From CBDAPE01 sp965198325 (GTDB lineage: Bacteria; Pseudomonadota; Alphaproteobacteria; UBA828; JAPUJA01), in assembly GCA_965198325.1 (NCBI GenBank), contig CBDAPE010000011.1, positions 136,968 to 200,967 of the forward strand: a stretch of 64,000 bases of DNA. The letters run 5' to 3'. This document shows, piece after piece, positions 1 through 8,792 of this stretch. A program made the translations under genes and the position numbers. Below the pieces are notes generated by a model. The model was given only the letters and a program-made list of their open reading frames with translations, was not told the DNA's origin and ran no database searches. Within the stretch, counting starts at the first letter, position 1. Every line of letters begins with the position of its first letter.

Positions 1-162
1 ACCAACCTGCCGTTCGACGAATGGACCGAGGTGTTCGGCTCCGAACGCCTGACCGGCGCGCTGCTCGACCGCCTCACCCATCACGTCAACATCCTCGAGA
101 TGAACGGCGACAGCTATCGGCTCAACCAGAGCCGCAGGCGTCAAACCCCGACGGCGAACTGA
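1..162 (+). CDS. istB: IstB-like IS21 helper ATPase, C-terminal end (partial)
   Basis: Reading frame 1 is open from the first base and stops with TGA at 160-162. The 53 visible residues match the end of the IstB protein of copy C (35204-35968) almost exactly, including TNLPFDEWTEVFGSERLTGA and the end QTPTAN. IstB is the AAA+ ATPase that helps the IstA transposase choose and capture target DNA. Walker motifs lie upstream of the window. The frame of this copy is intact here, unlike copy B, where the same stretch carries an extra base. Confidence 0.88.
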   Translation, partial: TNLPFDEWTEVFGSERLTGALLDRLTHHVNILEMNGDSYRLNQSRRRQTPTAN

Positions 163-353
163 ACCGACCACCCAGCCCTCGCTTGACCCCGTGGGTCCAC
201 AGGTCCCCCCCGCGCGCACCGCCGCGTCAGCCTGTTGAGGGCACGTCGCGTTGCGCGCGGGGCCCGCCCATGGACTACGGGGACAAGCCCGCAGCCGCCA
301 GGTGGTCCCTTTTTACTCCGCCACGGTGGTCCCTTTTTGCTCCGCCATTGACA
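1..353 (+). mobile_element. IS21-family element, copy A (right end only)
   Basis: This is the 3' part of an IS21-family insertion sequence that continues off the left edge. It holds the last 53 codons of istB, a noncoding tail and the right terminal end with two copies of a GGTGGTCCCTTTTT-ACTCCGCC-like repeat, closing with TTGACA at 353. The same tail recurs at about 14669-14859 and, inverted, at 35013-35203, so three copies lie in this window. The outer end falls inside a luxI gene. Its left end is not visible, so a target duplication cannot be tested. Confidence 0.9.
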
Positions 354-655
354 CATTCCCAGATAGCGCTTGAACTTGGCGGCTCGCGGTCATCGAAAAG
401 TTCCCGGAAAACCGTCGAAGCCATGTAAGGCTTGGTCGTCGGAAGAAGCCTCCAGGCTCCCGTTACTCGCCCCGAAACGTCGCGGGCTATCAGGTAGGCG
501 GTATCCGGTCGATCGAACTCGTCATGTTCTTCTTCATTTTCACACTCGACATCCCATCCGAGCTGTTCCTTGAAGACCCGATAGCGCAAGCCATACATTT
601 GGCTTAACAGATCGCGATGCATAGCTGCGTTCTGTGAAGTAATGAGGTCAATCAT
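354..655 (-). pseudogene. LuxI-family acyl-homoserine-lactone synthase, truncated by IS21
   Basis: The first 100 residues of a LuxI-type autoinducer synthase, which makes acyl-homoserine lactones from S-adenosylmethionine and acyl-ACP. If translation starts at the ATG at 655, residues R24, F28, W34, E43, D45, D48 and R69 fall at the standard LuxI positions. That, and a GAGG box nine bases upstream, decide this start over the ATG at 685. The protein runs to the IWE motif (residues 98-100) and then passes into the IS21 end at 353, losing the conserved Ser-Arg pair and about 90 C-terminal residues. It should be inactive. The intact LuxR partner lies just upstream on the same strand. Confidence 0.88.
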
Positions 656-674
656 TCGCATATCCCTCATGTGT

Positions 675-697
675 AGTTGCTTCAAAGTTAAGCAACT
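675..697. promoter_or_regulatory. Inverted repeat in the luxI leader, candidate LuxR operator
   Basis: Two perfect 8-base arms, AGTTGCTT and AAGCAACT, are separated by 7 bases. They lie 20-42 bases before the preferred luxI start (655), in the short AT-rich gap behind luxR. The position suits a LuxR-type binding site. The sequence does not match the classical lux or tra box, so the assignment rests on position and symmetry. Confidence 0.4.
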
Positions 698-873
698 TAC
701 ACAAGGGAATGCAGTCCGCCCAAAGGCCTAGTGATAACAATTTAAAAGATTAAATTAAATTTTTTATACTATTTTAATAAATATCACGGAATATGCCCCA
801 GAGGGCCGAAACCGTCCTCCAGCCCCGCGATCGGCATGGATAGCAGGGGGATGTTATGGCGAGCGATGACCAG

Positions 874-1593
874 TTAAGGCAGAATAATCCGGGTCAGGAT
901 GGCTTTTACGACCGCGTGGTGTTTGGAATAGCTGCCCAGTTTCTTTGTGGCGTTGCTGAGATGCTGTTTGGCCGTCCGCTCCGAAATCGAGAGGATTTCG
1001 CCAATTTCCCAGGCCGTCTTTCCCCGGCTTGTCAGGACAAGGCATTCGCGTTCGCGACGCGACAAGTGTGGCTCGGGCAAAGCAAACGAAGTCGACATAA
1101 GCTTGCTGTATTTTTCGTGGAAGTAGAGGCAGAACATGTGGATTTCGTGTCGATGCTCGGTCCAAGCGGCTTCGAATTCCGCTGCACTCGATGAAAATAC
1201 GGAAAATGTTCCAAAGCCCAATCCGGATTCGTGAATCGGTAATTCCGCCCCCTCTTTCACCCCGAATTCGCGGGCTTCGTTCATCACCAGGCGCTCGGAA
1301 GCATTGACCGGCCGGTCCGCCACGGCCTCGCTCCAGGTAAACGGAATCACGGACCGGAGGAGTCGCTCGACCACCGGATCGATATCGACATAGTGGTTGT
1401 TCTCGTATCTCTCGAGCCAATCCGTCGGCCACTCGCCGCTATAGTCGATATCGCAATCCTCGGGCCGATACCTGTGATAGGAATAGCCGTCGAATCCGAA
1501 CTGACGCGTAGTCCGCTCGATCAGGCCATGCATATCCGCAGGCGTACGCGCGACGTCCATCGCCGTTAAGAGGTCGGAAACAGCAGGTGTCAA
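874..1593 (-). CDS. LuxR-family quorum-sensing transcriptional regulator
   Basis: 239-residue regulator with an N-terminal autoinducer-binding domain (about residues 15-160; WSEAVAD and the downstream Gly-rich stretch are typical) and a C-terminal LuxR helix-turn-helix (about 172-230, with LSRRERECLVLTSRGKTAWE and SERTAKQHL). The start is TTG at 1593, seven bases after a GGGAG box; the next possible start is the ATG 11 codons on. It is followed 218 bases downstream on the same strand by the truncated luxI, so it was probably half of a LuxR/LuxI pair and is now a regulator without its own synthase. A candidate operator lies upstream at 1695-1717. Confidence 0.88.
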   Translation of the reverse strand: MTPAVSDLLTAMDVARTPADMHGLIERTTRQFGFDGYSYHRYRPEDCDIDYSGEWPTDWLERYENNHYVDIDPVVERLLRSVIPFTWSEAVADRPVNASERLVMNEAREFGVKEGAELPIHESGLGFGTFSVFSSSAAEFEAAWTEHRHEIHMFCLYFHEKYSKLMSTSFALPEPHLSRRERECLVLTSRGKTAWEIGEILSISERTAKQHLSNATKKLGSYSKHHAVVKAILTRIILP

Positions 1594-1694
1594 CCCGAGA
1601 CTCCCTATTATCTCTCGCGAACTATTAGCACGATAATCGAAATCATAGGCCGTTGTAGACCGTTATTCCAAGCTTCTCATTATCCTTCATAAGC

Positions 1695-1717
1695 CCGATC
1701 GTTGGTCCGTCGATCGG
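1695..1717. promoter_or_regulatory. Dyad in the gap between luxR and the downstream binding-protein gene
   Basis: CCGATCG and CGATCGG form a perfect 7-base inverted repeat with a 9-base spacer. It is 102 bases upstream of the luxR start and 131 bases past the stop of the minus-strand binding-protein gene. Nearby are a perfect palindrome AGGGGTACCCCT (about 1752-1763) and an ATGCC/GGCAT pair. Possible operator or part of the binding-protein terminator region; no other feature is seen in 1594-1847. Confidence 0.25.
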
Positions 1718-1847
1718 CATATCGGCGTCAATATGCCTGTTTTATGGGCATAGGGGTACCCCTGACGACGTTAATCTGGTGCCTGGAGCCAGCACGGCGT
1801 GTAGTCGCCGGACTTGAAAATCGCGAATTGAGGCCGTCGGAGTTTGG

Positions 1848-2984
1848 CTAAAGCCCCGCTTTGATTTCCTCGAAAAGCAGGATGTATTTCTGCCGCATGT
1901 CCGGCGCGATTTCGGCGAAAAACACACTATTCGCGAGATGGCTGACCGGGTCCCGAATGCCGAGGTTGCCGATCTGCTCCTCTGGTACCCGTTTGAAGGT
2001 CTCCATGTTCGAGTGGCCGATGCCGTATTCGGTCACGAGGAACTCGCCGGCTTCGGGCGCGGTGAGGGCGTTGAAAAAGTCGTAGACCAGGTCCACGTCG
2101 GCCGAGCCCGTCTTTACGTGAACCAGGCCGCAGACCCAGCTGTAGATACCCTCCTTTGGAGTCGCGTAGGCGACCGGGTGACCCTCGGCCTTGAGTGCCA
2201 CGTACTCCGAATTCCAGGCGTAGGCGGCGATCAGCTCGCCCGAGGCGAGCGCCTGCTGGACCTGGGTCCGATCGGTCCAGTAGAAGCGGAGCAGTCCACG
2301 TTGCTTGCGCAGCATGTCCATGGCGCGTTCAAGCTCTTCTTCGGTCATGGCGAACGGGTTTTCTGCACCGACTACGAGCCCGGCCACGCCCATCACGGCA
2401 TCGACTGAATCGTACATCGCGACGCGGTCGGCATATCGGTCGTCGAACAGAATTTCCCAGGATTCATTTTCGAGAAACGCGGGATCGACCAGGTCGATGC
2501 GATAGAGCACCGACGAATTGCCCCAATCGAAGGGCACAAGAAGGTTCTGCCCGTTTGCCGTGGTTCCCTTCAGGGTCTTGAGGCTCGGAAAGATGTCGTC
2601 CCAATGCTCGAGTCGGGTGGTATCGATCGGGTCGATCAGCCCCGCGTCGTGCCATTTGCGCACGCTGGCTGTGCAGGGGTGACAGATATCGACGGCATAG
2701 CCCGAAATCATCTTGGCAAACGCCTCCTCGTCCGCGCCGAAAATGCTGACGCGGGGTGAGCCGCCGTGCTTTTCGATGTATGACGGATGCAGTTCGGGAA
2801 GCTCGTAGCCCGCCCATTCGAAGATATGCAGGTCTTCCGCCGCCGCCTTCGCGCGGTCGGCGACCAGGGGTATGGTCGCAAGACCGAGCTCTGCCGCGCC
2901 GAGCGCCTTGCCGAAATCCCGGCGCGAGGGTCGGCCCGCACGGAACCGGTCGAGCACGTCCTGAACCCTGTTTCGTTTGGCCAT
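1848..2984 (-). CDS. PotD-like ABC transporter substrate-binding protein (Tat-exported)
   Basis: 378-residue periplasmic binding protein of the spermidine/putrescine (PotD/PotF) type. The N-terminus carries a twin-arginine signal (RPSRRDFGKALG, about residues 18-30) followed by a short hydrophobic stretch ending near AKAAA, so it is probably exported folded by Tat. FEWAGYELPE and the central ILFDDRYADRVAMYDS are typical of the family. A GGAG box precedes the ATG. No permease or ATPase of its type lies beside it. A diverged paralogue sits at 14988-16106 on the same strand. The ligand is unknown; a polyamine or other small organic cation is only a family-level guess. Confidence 0.82.
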   Translation of the reverse strand: MAKRNRVQDVLDRFRAGRPSRRDFGKALGAAELGLATIPLVADRAKAAAEDLHIFEWAGYELPELHPSYIEKHGGSPRVSIFGADEEAFAKMISGYAVDICHPCTASVRKWHDAGLIDPIDTTRLEHWDDIFPSLKTLKGTTANGQNLLVPFDWGNSSVLYRIDLVDPAFLENESWEILFDDRYADRVAMYDSVDAVMGVAGLVVGAENPFAMTEEELERAMDMLRKQRGLLRFYWTDRTQVQQALASGELIAAYAWNSEYVALKAEGHPVAYATPKEGIYSWVCGLVHVKTGSADVDLVYDFFNALTAPEAGEFLVTEYGIGHSNMETFKRVPEEQIGNLGIRDPVSHLANSVFFAEIAPDMRQKYILLFEEIKAGL

Positions 2985-3241
2985 GACTCCTTCAACGGCA
3001 AGTTGTGGAACGTCGTTATGGGCTTGTCAAATTACCTTCGGCGGAGACCACGGAAGCCTCCGGCGCGGTGCGGCCTGGTCTGCAGCCATCACGATACTGC
3101 ATTAGAGCATCGCCGGATCGCGGAATGTTCGGAACCCGCATCGGGAGATGCCACGGCGTTGGACGGATGACGGATTGTAAATCGGTGGCAGTGACCGGCG
3201 AACGCTCGTCAAAGTTTGCTCGTTCGCGGCGCTGGCCGGTC

Positions 3242-4780
3242 TTAGGCAGGGTTAATCTGTCCGGCCATATGACGGCCGATGAGTGCGACATCCATGTCCT
3301 TTGCCGAACACTCGTATACGAATTTCCCTTCAAACATCACAGCAAGCCGGTCAGACAGCGTAAGAAGTTCATCGAGGTCCTCGCTTACCAGAAGAACGGC
3401 TGCCCCACGGTTGCGAGAACTCACCAGTTCGGCGTGAATTTCCGCAATCGCTCCGACATCCAGCCCGGAGCAGGGGTTCGCTGCAATTAAGATGTCGACG
3501 TCGCGTGAAAGTTCGCGCCCAAGAACTGTACGCTGAACATTGCCGCCCGACAAACTCGTCACCAGAGCGTCCGGCGAAGGGGTGTGGATGCCATAGCGCT
3601 CGATTAATTCCAGTGCCTTGGCGCGAATGGCTCGCGGGTTGAGCAGGATCCTGCCGATCGCGTTCGGGGGTTGGTCGAAATCTCTGAGCGCCAGATTTTC
3701 GGCGACCGACATATTACGCGCGCACGCATTTTGTAGCGGCTCTTCGGGCAGGCAGTAGAATTTATGTCGAACCATTTCGGAACGGCGGGCATGATACAGC
3801 TCGCCATGAACCCGTATCTCGCCCCCGCGATGCGGTCGTTGTCCTGCGAGCACTTCGACGAGTTCCCGTTGGCCGTTTCCCGACACGCCCGCGATTCCGA
3901 GTATCTCCCGGTTCCTCAGCTCGAAACTCACGCCGCCAACGGCCTCGTTCCCCTTGTCATTCTCCGCAATGAGATTCGAAACACGGAGCCTGGGTTCTGC
4001 GCCGGACTCGCCCTCGCGGTGGACGGGTTGGAGAATTTTTTCCGAACCGATCATCGCGCTTGCCAACTTCATCCCGTCGAAGTCCGAGACCGACCCTTGC
4101 CCGACAACCTCGCCGCGGCGAAGAACCGTAACGTCGCGCGCAAATTCGAAAACTTCGCGGAATTTATGGGTGATCAACAGAACGCTTAAATTGCCCTCGT
4201 CGCACGTCCGGCGAAGCATGCTGAACAATTCGGTCGCTTCGCCTGGAGTCAGCACGCTGGTCGGTTCGTCAAGAATTAGAAACCGATGATCGAGGTAGAG
4301 TTGCTTGAGGATCTCGATTTTCTGCTTTTCCCCCGCCGCTAGCCCACCCGTGAGACGACCGAGATCGACGTGAAATGGCATCCGCGCGACGAATTCCTCC
4401 AACCGTCTGCGCTCGGCTCTCCAGTCGATGACCAATTTATTGTCGGGCCGTGCAATCACAAGATTTTCCGCGACGGTCATCTGCGGTGCGAGGGAAAAGT
4501 GCTGATAAACCATGCCGATACCGGCAGCGTGAGCGTCTTTCGTGCTGGTAATACCGAGCGGTCGTCCGTCGACCTCGACTGCGCCGCGATCGGGCCGGTG
4601 GTAGCCCATCAGGCATTTGGCGAACGTGCTCTTGCCGGCCCCGTTTTCACCCAGCAGGGCGTGGAAGGCGCCGCGGGGAAAGCGGAGACTGACATCCTTC
4701 AGGGCCTCGACCGTGCCGAAGCTCTTGGTCATGCCCTCGACGTTGACCTCCGGCGGACGGTTGGAGCCTCGATCGGTCAC
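3242..4780 (-). CDS. BMP-type (nucleoside-like) ABC transporter ATP-binding protein
   Basis: 512-residue protein with two fused ABC domains, as in RbsA and the YufO/NupA group that serves BMP-type binding proteins. Domain 1 (about 10-245) has a standard Walker A (GENGAGKST), a signature region near GLAAGEKQKIEI and Walker B LILDEPTS. Domain 2 (about 265-505) has the degenerate Walker A SGNGQRE, signature LSGGNVQR and an altered Walker B (IAANPCSGLD), normal for this subfamily. The start is GTG at 4780, overlapping by four bases (GTGA) the stop of the amidohydrolase gene, which implies translational coupling. Last gene of the 8658-3242 operon. Confidence 0.9.
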   Translation of the reverse strand: MTDRGSNRPPEVNVEGMTKSFGTVEALKDVSLRFPRGAFHALLGENGAGKSTFAKCLMGYHRPDRGAVEVDGRPLGITSTKDAHAAGIGMVYQHFSLAPQMTVAENLVIARPDNKLVIDWRAERRRLEEFVARMPFHVDLGRLTGGLAAGEKQKIEILKQLYLDHRFLILDEPTSVLTPGEATELFSMLRRTCDEGNLSVLLITHKFREVFEFARDVTVLRRGEVVGQGSVSDFDGMKLASAMIGSEKILQPVHREGESGAEPRLRVSNLIAENDKGNEAVGGVSFELRNREILGIAGVSGNGQRELVEVLAGQRPHRGGEIRVHGELYHARRSEMVRHKFYCLPEEPLQNACARNMSVAENLALRDFDQPPNAIGRILLNPRAIRAKALELIERYGIHTPSPDALVTSLSGGNVQRTVLGRELSRDVDILIAANPCSGLDVGAIAEIHAELVSSRNRGAAVLLVSEDLDELLTLSDRLAVMFEGKFVYECSAKDMDVALIGRHMAGQINPA

Positions 4781-5463
4781 TGAATGGCCTCGATGAATTT
4801 GTCGGAGGTGCTGACGGTTCCAAAGACACTATCCGGGCTTCGGACGATCTCGATCGCTGCGCGGTGTAGATCGGGCACCGTGGCGGCGCAGCAATCCTCG
4901 AGCAGCAGCATGTCGAATCCGCGATCGCTCGCTTCCCGCAAGGTCGTATTGACGCAAACCTCGGTGGTTACGCCGAAGATCACGAGGTTACGGATCCCCA
5001 ATCGGATAAGGATGTGCTCGAGTTCCGTTGAATAGAACGCCCCGCTTCCCGCCTTGTCGATGATCGGATCACCCGGCTGTGGCGCCAGCTCGTCGATAAT
5101 CTCCCAGCCGGGGTCGCCCCGGATCAGGTTGCGGCCGATGCGACTGTTGTCCCCGATGCCTGCGCCCAGACGGCGGCTCCGGAACAGCTTGACTTCCGTC
5201 AGGTCGGACCCGTCGGCCCGGTGGCCTTCGCGCGTATAGATGATTGGATAACCCTTTGCCCGTGCCGCCGCGAGCACGTTCGTCACACCGGGAATCGGTG
5301 CGCGCATCACGGCCATGTCCGCACCCGCCATGTCTGCCCAGCCACCGGGGTTGAGAAAATCGACCTGCATATCGATGACCAACACGGCCGTCGATTCGGG
5401 GCCAAGATCGCCGTTATAAGGAAACGAATAGGACTGGGCGTCGACAAATCTGTTCGCAACCAT
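4777..5463 (-). CDS. Isochorismatase-family cysteine amidohydrolase (biuret/carbamoyl hydrolase-like)
   Basis: 228-residue hydrolase of the isochorismatase superfamily. The Asp-Lys-Cys triad is visible: D31 in VLVIDMQVDF, K137 in IIDKAGSGAFYST and C170 in GVTTEVCVNTTLREA. The sequence after the cysteine (GFDMLLLEDCCAA) most resembles biuret amidohydrolase, triuret hydrolase and ureidoacrylate hydrolase (RutB), which split N-carbamoyl or amide bonds and release ammonia. It lies between the permease genes and the ATPase gene of one operon and overlaps the ATPase start. The encoded enzyme therefore probably acts on the imported compound or its first product. The exact substrate cannot be read from the sequence. 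Confidence 0.82.
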   Translation of the reverse strand: MVANRFVDAQSYSFPYNGDLGPESTAVLVIDMQVDFLNPGGWADMAGADMAVMRAPIPGVTNVLAAARAKGYPIIYTREGHRADGSDLTEVKLFRSRRLGAGIGDNSRIGRNLIRGDPGWEIIDELAPQPGDPIIDKAGSGAFYSTELEHILIRLGIRNLVIFGVTTEVCVNTTLREASDRGFDMLLLEDCCAATVPDLHRAAIEIVRSPDSVFGTVSTSDKFIEAIQ

Positions 5464-5480
5464 AGCTACCTCTTTGAGCG

Positions 5481-6413
5481 TTATTTGTTCAGGACCAACT
5501 CACCTGGTGCGCCGACTAGGCCACGCCGTCTTGAACAGGTAATCAGGAGAATCAACAGCGTCAAAACGTAAGGGGCCGCCGAAACGAGCTGATAGCCGGA
5601 GGTCACGCCTACCGACTGGAGCGCAGGCGCAAGCGCTCCCGAACCGCCGAACAACAGCGCAGCCCACAAACAGTAAACGGGACTCCAGCGTGCGAAAATT
5701 ACCAGCACCACGGCCATCAGACCCTGGAGGCTCGATAACCCTTCGTTCCAGCTTCCGGGATAATAGAGCGACAGGAACGCGCCGCCGATGCCGCTCAGCG
5801 ATGCACCGACCGCGGTGGCAATGAGTTGCACGCGATTGATCGGCAGACCTATTGCCAATGCCGCGTCCCGGTTGTCTCCGACCGTCCGCAGCGCCAGGCC
5901 CCACCGGGTAAATTTGAGGACCCACCAGATGAGAGGCACGAGGCCAACCCCGATCACGAACAGGACGTTGATCTGGAGCGCGACCTGGACCTGTGGGCTG
6001 GTGCTCCACCAGCCAAGAGAAATTGCCGGCAGCTGCGGCGCCGAAGGATGAAGAAAGGGCTTGCCGAAAAAGAACGCCAAACCCGAGCCGAGAAAAATCA
6101 GCGCGATTCCGATGGCGATGTCGTTGACCCGTGGGGCCGAGCACATGACCGCGTGGAGCATCCCCGCCACGGCGCCTGCGGCACCCGCGCAAACCACGCC
6201 CAGCCATGGAGAGCCCGTGATGTAGGAGATGGCGAAGCCCACCATGGCACCCAGCACGAGGATTCCTTCCTGGCCGACGTTGACACGTCCGCCCCTTTCC
6301 GTGATGCATTCGCCGAGGCTGACGAAGAGGAAGGGCGTGCCGACCCGGATCGCACCGCTCAGCACCGCCAGCGGGACGCCGATCCAACCGAGCGCAGATC
6401 CGTCAATCTCCAC
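5481..6413 (-). CDS. BMP-type ABC transporter permease
   Basis: 310-residue inner-membrane permease of the branched-chain/BMP transporter superfamily, with about eight to nine hydrophobic segments and the family motif GGRVNVGQEGILVLGAMVGF near residues 39-58. Starts with GTG at 6413 and overlaps the end of the preceding permease gene by 11 bases, a sign of coupled translation. Pairs with the 6403-7440 product to form the transmembrane channel of the operon's importer. Confidence 0.88.
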   Translation of the reverse strand: MEIDGSALGWIGVPLAVLSGAIRVGTPFLFVSLGECITERGGRVNVGQEGILVLGAMVGFAISYITGSPWLGVVCAGAAGAVAGMLHAVMCSAPRVNDIAIGIALIFLGSGLAFFFGKPFLHPSAPQLPAISLGWWSTSPQVQVALQINVLFVIGVGLVPLIWWVLKFTRWGLALRTVGDNRDAALAIGLPINRVQLIATAVGASLSGIGGAFLSLYYPGSWNEGLSSLQGLMAVVLVIFARWSPVYCLWAALLFGGSGALAPALQSVGVTSGYQLVSAAPYVLTLLILLITCSRRRGLVGAPGELVLNK

Positions 6414-7440
6414 GCTTCCACCTCATTTGGAACAGCGGGCCTTCGCGATAGAGCGTCTCGCTCCAGAGAATGATCAGGAAGACGAGACCCTCGAAGACCA
6501 GAACAGTCGCGTCCGGAAGGTCGTGGGCCCGCTGGAGATAGCCGCCGCTGGCCCGGATGCCTCCCAGCGCGATAGCCGCCGGAATGATACCCAACGGGTT
6601 ATGGCGGGCGATGAACGAGACGAGGATACCGCTCCATCCATAACCGACATGAAGCGCGCTGCTGGCCCGGTCGAGCACCGCGGCCACCTCGATGGTCCCG
6701 GCCAGGCCCGCCATCGCGCCACCGAGCCCGCAAGCCACGAGAGTGAGCCCGCCCACGGAAAGGCCCGCCATCTGCGAGACACGGATGCTTCCCCCCGTGA
6801 CCCGCAAAGCGAACCCCAGAGTCGTGTGGCGGATCAAAAACCAGGCGAATAGGCACGCTCCCGCGCCGATGACCAATCCCCAGTGAATCGCCGTGCCGGG
6901 AATTTCACCGATCGCGAAGTTCGGATCGATCGGATAGGTCCCCGGATAATTGAATGTGCTCGGATCGCGGAGCGGCCCCTGAACGAGATGCTCGAAGACG
7001 GCGAAGGCAACGAAGGCCAGCAAGAGACTGCTGATGGTTTCATTGATCCCGCGCCAGTGCCGCATCGCCCCGGCGCAGGCGATGAACGCGCCACCCGCGG
7101 CCATGCCGCCAAGCGCCATGGCGAGCAGGCCGATCGGTCCGGGAACGCCGGTGACGAGAAGCCCGACCGTGGCGGCCGCCAGTCCGCCGAGTACGATCGC
7201 GCCTTCGTTCCCGATTATGAGGAGGCCCATTTGCGCCGGGATCGCGGTACACAACGCGAGCAGCATGAGCGGGCCCGCGCGAACGAGGGTATTTTCCCAG
7301 GAAAACCAGCTCCCGAACGCCGCCTTGTAAATCGAGCCGTAGACCGCGAACGGGTCCGCACCCACGACGGCCACGAAAATCCCGAATACCACCAGAGCGA
7401 GGAGGATGGCGAAGAGCGGAACAAATATTCTCCGGGTCAT
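6403..7440 (-). CDS. BMP-type ABC transporter permease
   Basis: 345-residue permease. A first membrane segment spans residues about 6-28 (FVPLFAILLALVVFGIFVAV). The motif MGLLIIGNEGAIVLGGLAAA is the counterpart of the VGQEG motif in the partner permease. It precedes and overlaps the second permease gene and follows the binding-protein gene after a 99-base gap. Works as a heterodimer with the 5481-6413 product. Confidence 0.88.
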   Translation of the reverse strand: MTRRIFVPLFAILLALVVFGIFVAVVGADPFAVYGSIYKAAFGSWFSWENTLVRAGPLMLLALCTAIPAQMGLLIIGNEGAIVLGGLAAATVGLLVTGVPGPIGLLAMALGGMAAGGAFIACAGAMRHWRGINETISSLLLAFVAFAVFEHLVQGPLRDPSTFNYPGTYPIDPNFAIGEIPGTAIHWGLVIGAGACLFAWFLIRHTTLGFALRVTGGSIRVSQMAGLSVGGLTLVACGLGGAMAGLAGTIEVAAVLDRASSALHVGYGWSGILVSFIARHNPLGIIPAAIALGGIRASGGYLQRAHDLPDATVLVFEGLVFLIILWSETLYREGPLFQMRWKRGD

Positions 7441-7539
7441 GGCGATGGCCGTCGGATTGTAAAGATCTGGGTCGGCCGCCCGCCGCAGCGGCCAGTCGAC
7501 CCGGAGATTGAACGATTCAGAACGATCGCTCTTGGGAGA

Positions 7540-8658
7540 TTATACGTTCGGGGATCCGATTACGCCCTCGACGAGCCAATCGATCTGTTCCAGGAAAGGA
7601 TCGACATAGTCGTAGGTCACGCCATCGGGGATGATCACGTTGCCCGTGTTGTCCCGTATTTCCCCCTTGTAGATTTGCAACGATCCGTCGAGGATCGACG
7701 CCTTGGCCTGATCCGCCGCGGTGCGCGCGTCATCGCGCACGGCCGAGCCATAGTCCGACATTACGACCATGCCGTCGTGGAATCCGCCGAGCACGGAATT
7801 CGGCAGGGCTTCCCCGTTACGCATTTTGTCGATGGAGTCGGAGAACAATGCGCTCCAGTCCCCGATCGCGCTGACGAGGAACCCGTTGGGCGCCAAAGCC
7901 GACTGGTCGGCGTAGACGCCGCAGCTGTAGATCCCTCGCCTTTCGGCGGTCTCCACGACGACTTTGGGACTGTCCACCTCGCATGAGACGACGTCGGCGC
8001 CCTGATCGACCAGGCTATTGACCGCTTCCGCCTCCTTGACCGGCACGTTCCAGTCGCCGGTATAAATGAGCTGAAGCGTGATGTCGGGATTCACGCTCTG
8101 GGCGCCGAGAGCGAAGCTGTTGACCGCACGCAGGACCGCAGGGATCGGCACGGCGGGAACGAAACCCAACTTGCCGGTCTTGGTGTGGTGGCCGGCCAGC
8201 AGGCCCGAAATATACTGGCCGTGATCGACGTTGGCCCAATATGCGGTGATGTTTTTCGGGTGACTCTCGTCCCAGAATCCGCCGCAGTGGAAGAAATGCA
8301 CGTCGGGAAATTTGGCGGCCATCTCGATCACGTGGGGATCGTAATAGCCGTAGGATGTCGCAAAGATGATCTTGGCGCCGTCGAGCCGTATCATGCTCTC
8401 CATGGTCTTTTGGACTTCGACGGTTTCGGGCACCATCGCCTCCTCAACGACTTTGACGCCCGACATTTCGCCGACGCGAGCCACCGCTTCGGCCTGCCCT
8501 TGATTATAGCCGTAATCGTCCTTCGCCCCGACGTAGATACCGCCGCAGACGATCGTATCGTCGCCCAGGGCTACGCGCGACGTGAACGGTGCGGCCGCGG
8601 CGAGAACCGCCGACGATGTAAGCAGTTTTCGACGAGAAATTTCGATCTTATGTGTCAT
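7540..8658 (-). CDS. BMP-family ABC transporter substrate-binding protein
   Basis: 372-residue periplasmic binding protein of the BMP/Med (PnrA-like) family, whose characterised members bind purine nucleosides or related ligands. A twin-arginine-like signal (ISRRKLLTSSAVLAAAAPF) occupies residues about 8-26. The ligand-fold motifs GAKDDYGYNQGQ, FATSYGYYDPHV and HFFHCGG are present. First gene of the operon 8658-3242. A GGGAGA box lies nine bases before the ATG. The 195-base leader holds a symmetric element at 8793-8810 and separates it from the luxR-type gene read in the same direction. Confidence 0.9.
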   Translation of the reverse strand: MTHKIEISRRKLLTSSAVLAAAAPFTSRVALGDDTIVCGGIYVGAKDDYGYNQGQAEAVARVGEMSGVKVVEEAMVPETVEVQKTMESMIRLDGAKIIFATSYGYYDPHVIEMAAKFPDVHFFHCGGFWDESHPKNITAYWANVDHGQYISGLLAGHHTKTGKLGFVPAVPIPAVLRAVNSFALGAQSVNPDITLQLIYTGDWNVPVKEAEAVNSLVDQGADVVSCEVDSPKVVVETAERRGIYSCGVYADQSALAPNGFLVSAIGDWSALFSDSIDKMRNGEALPNSVLGGFHDGMVVMSDYGSAVRDDARTAADQAKASILDGSLQIYKGEIRDNTGNVIIPDGVTYDYVDPFLEQIDWLVEGVIGSPNV

Positions 8659-8792
8659 GAGCCCAATCTCCCGGGTGAACGCGACTTCGCCAGAACGTGG
8701 CTACCAATACGGCTTGCGCGACGAATTCGCTTTGGATTGTCACTTCTTCATTTTCATTGATAAACAGTCGCGCGCCGAACGACAGGTGGCAA

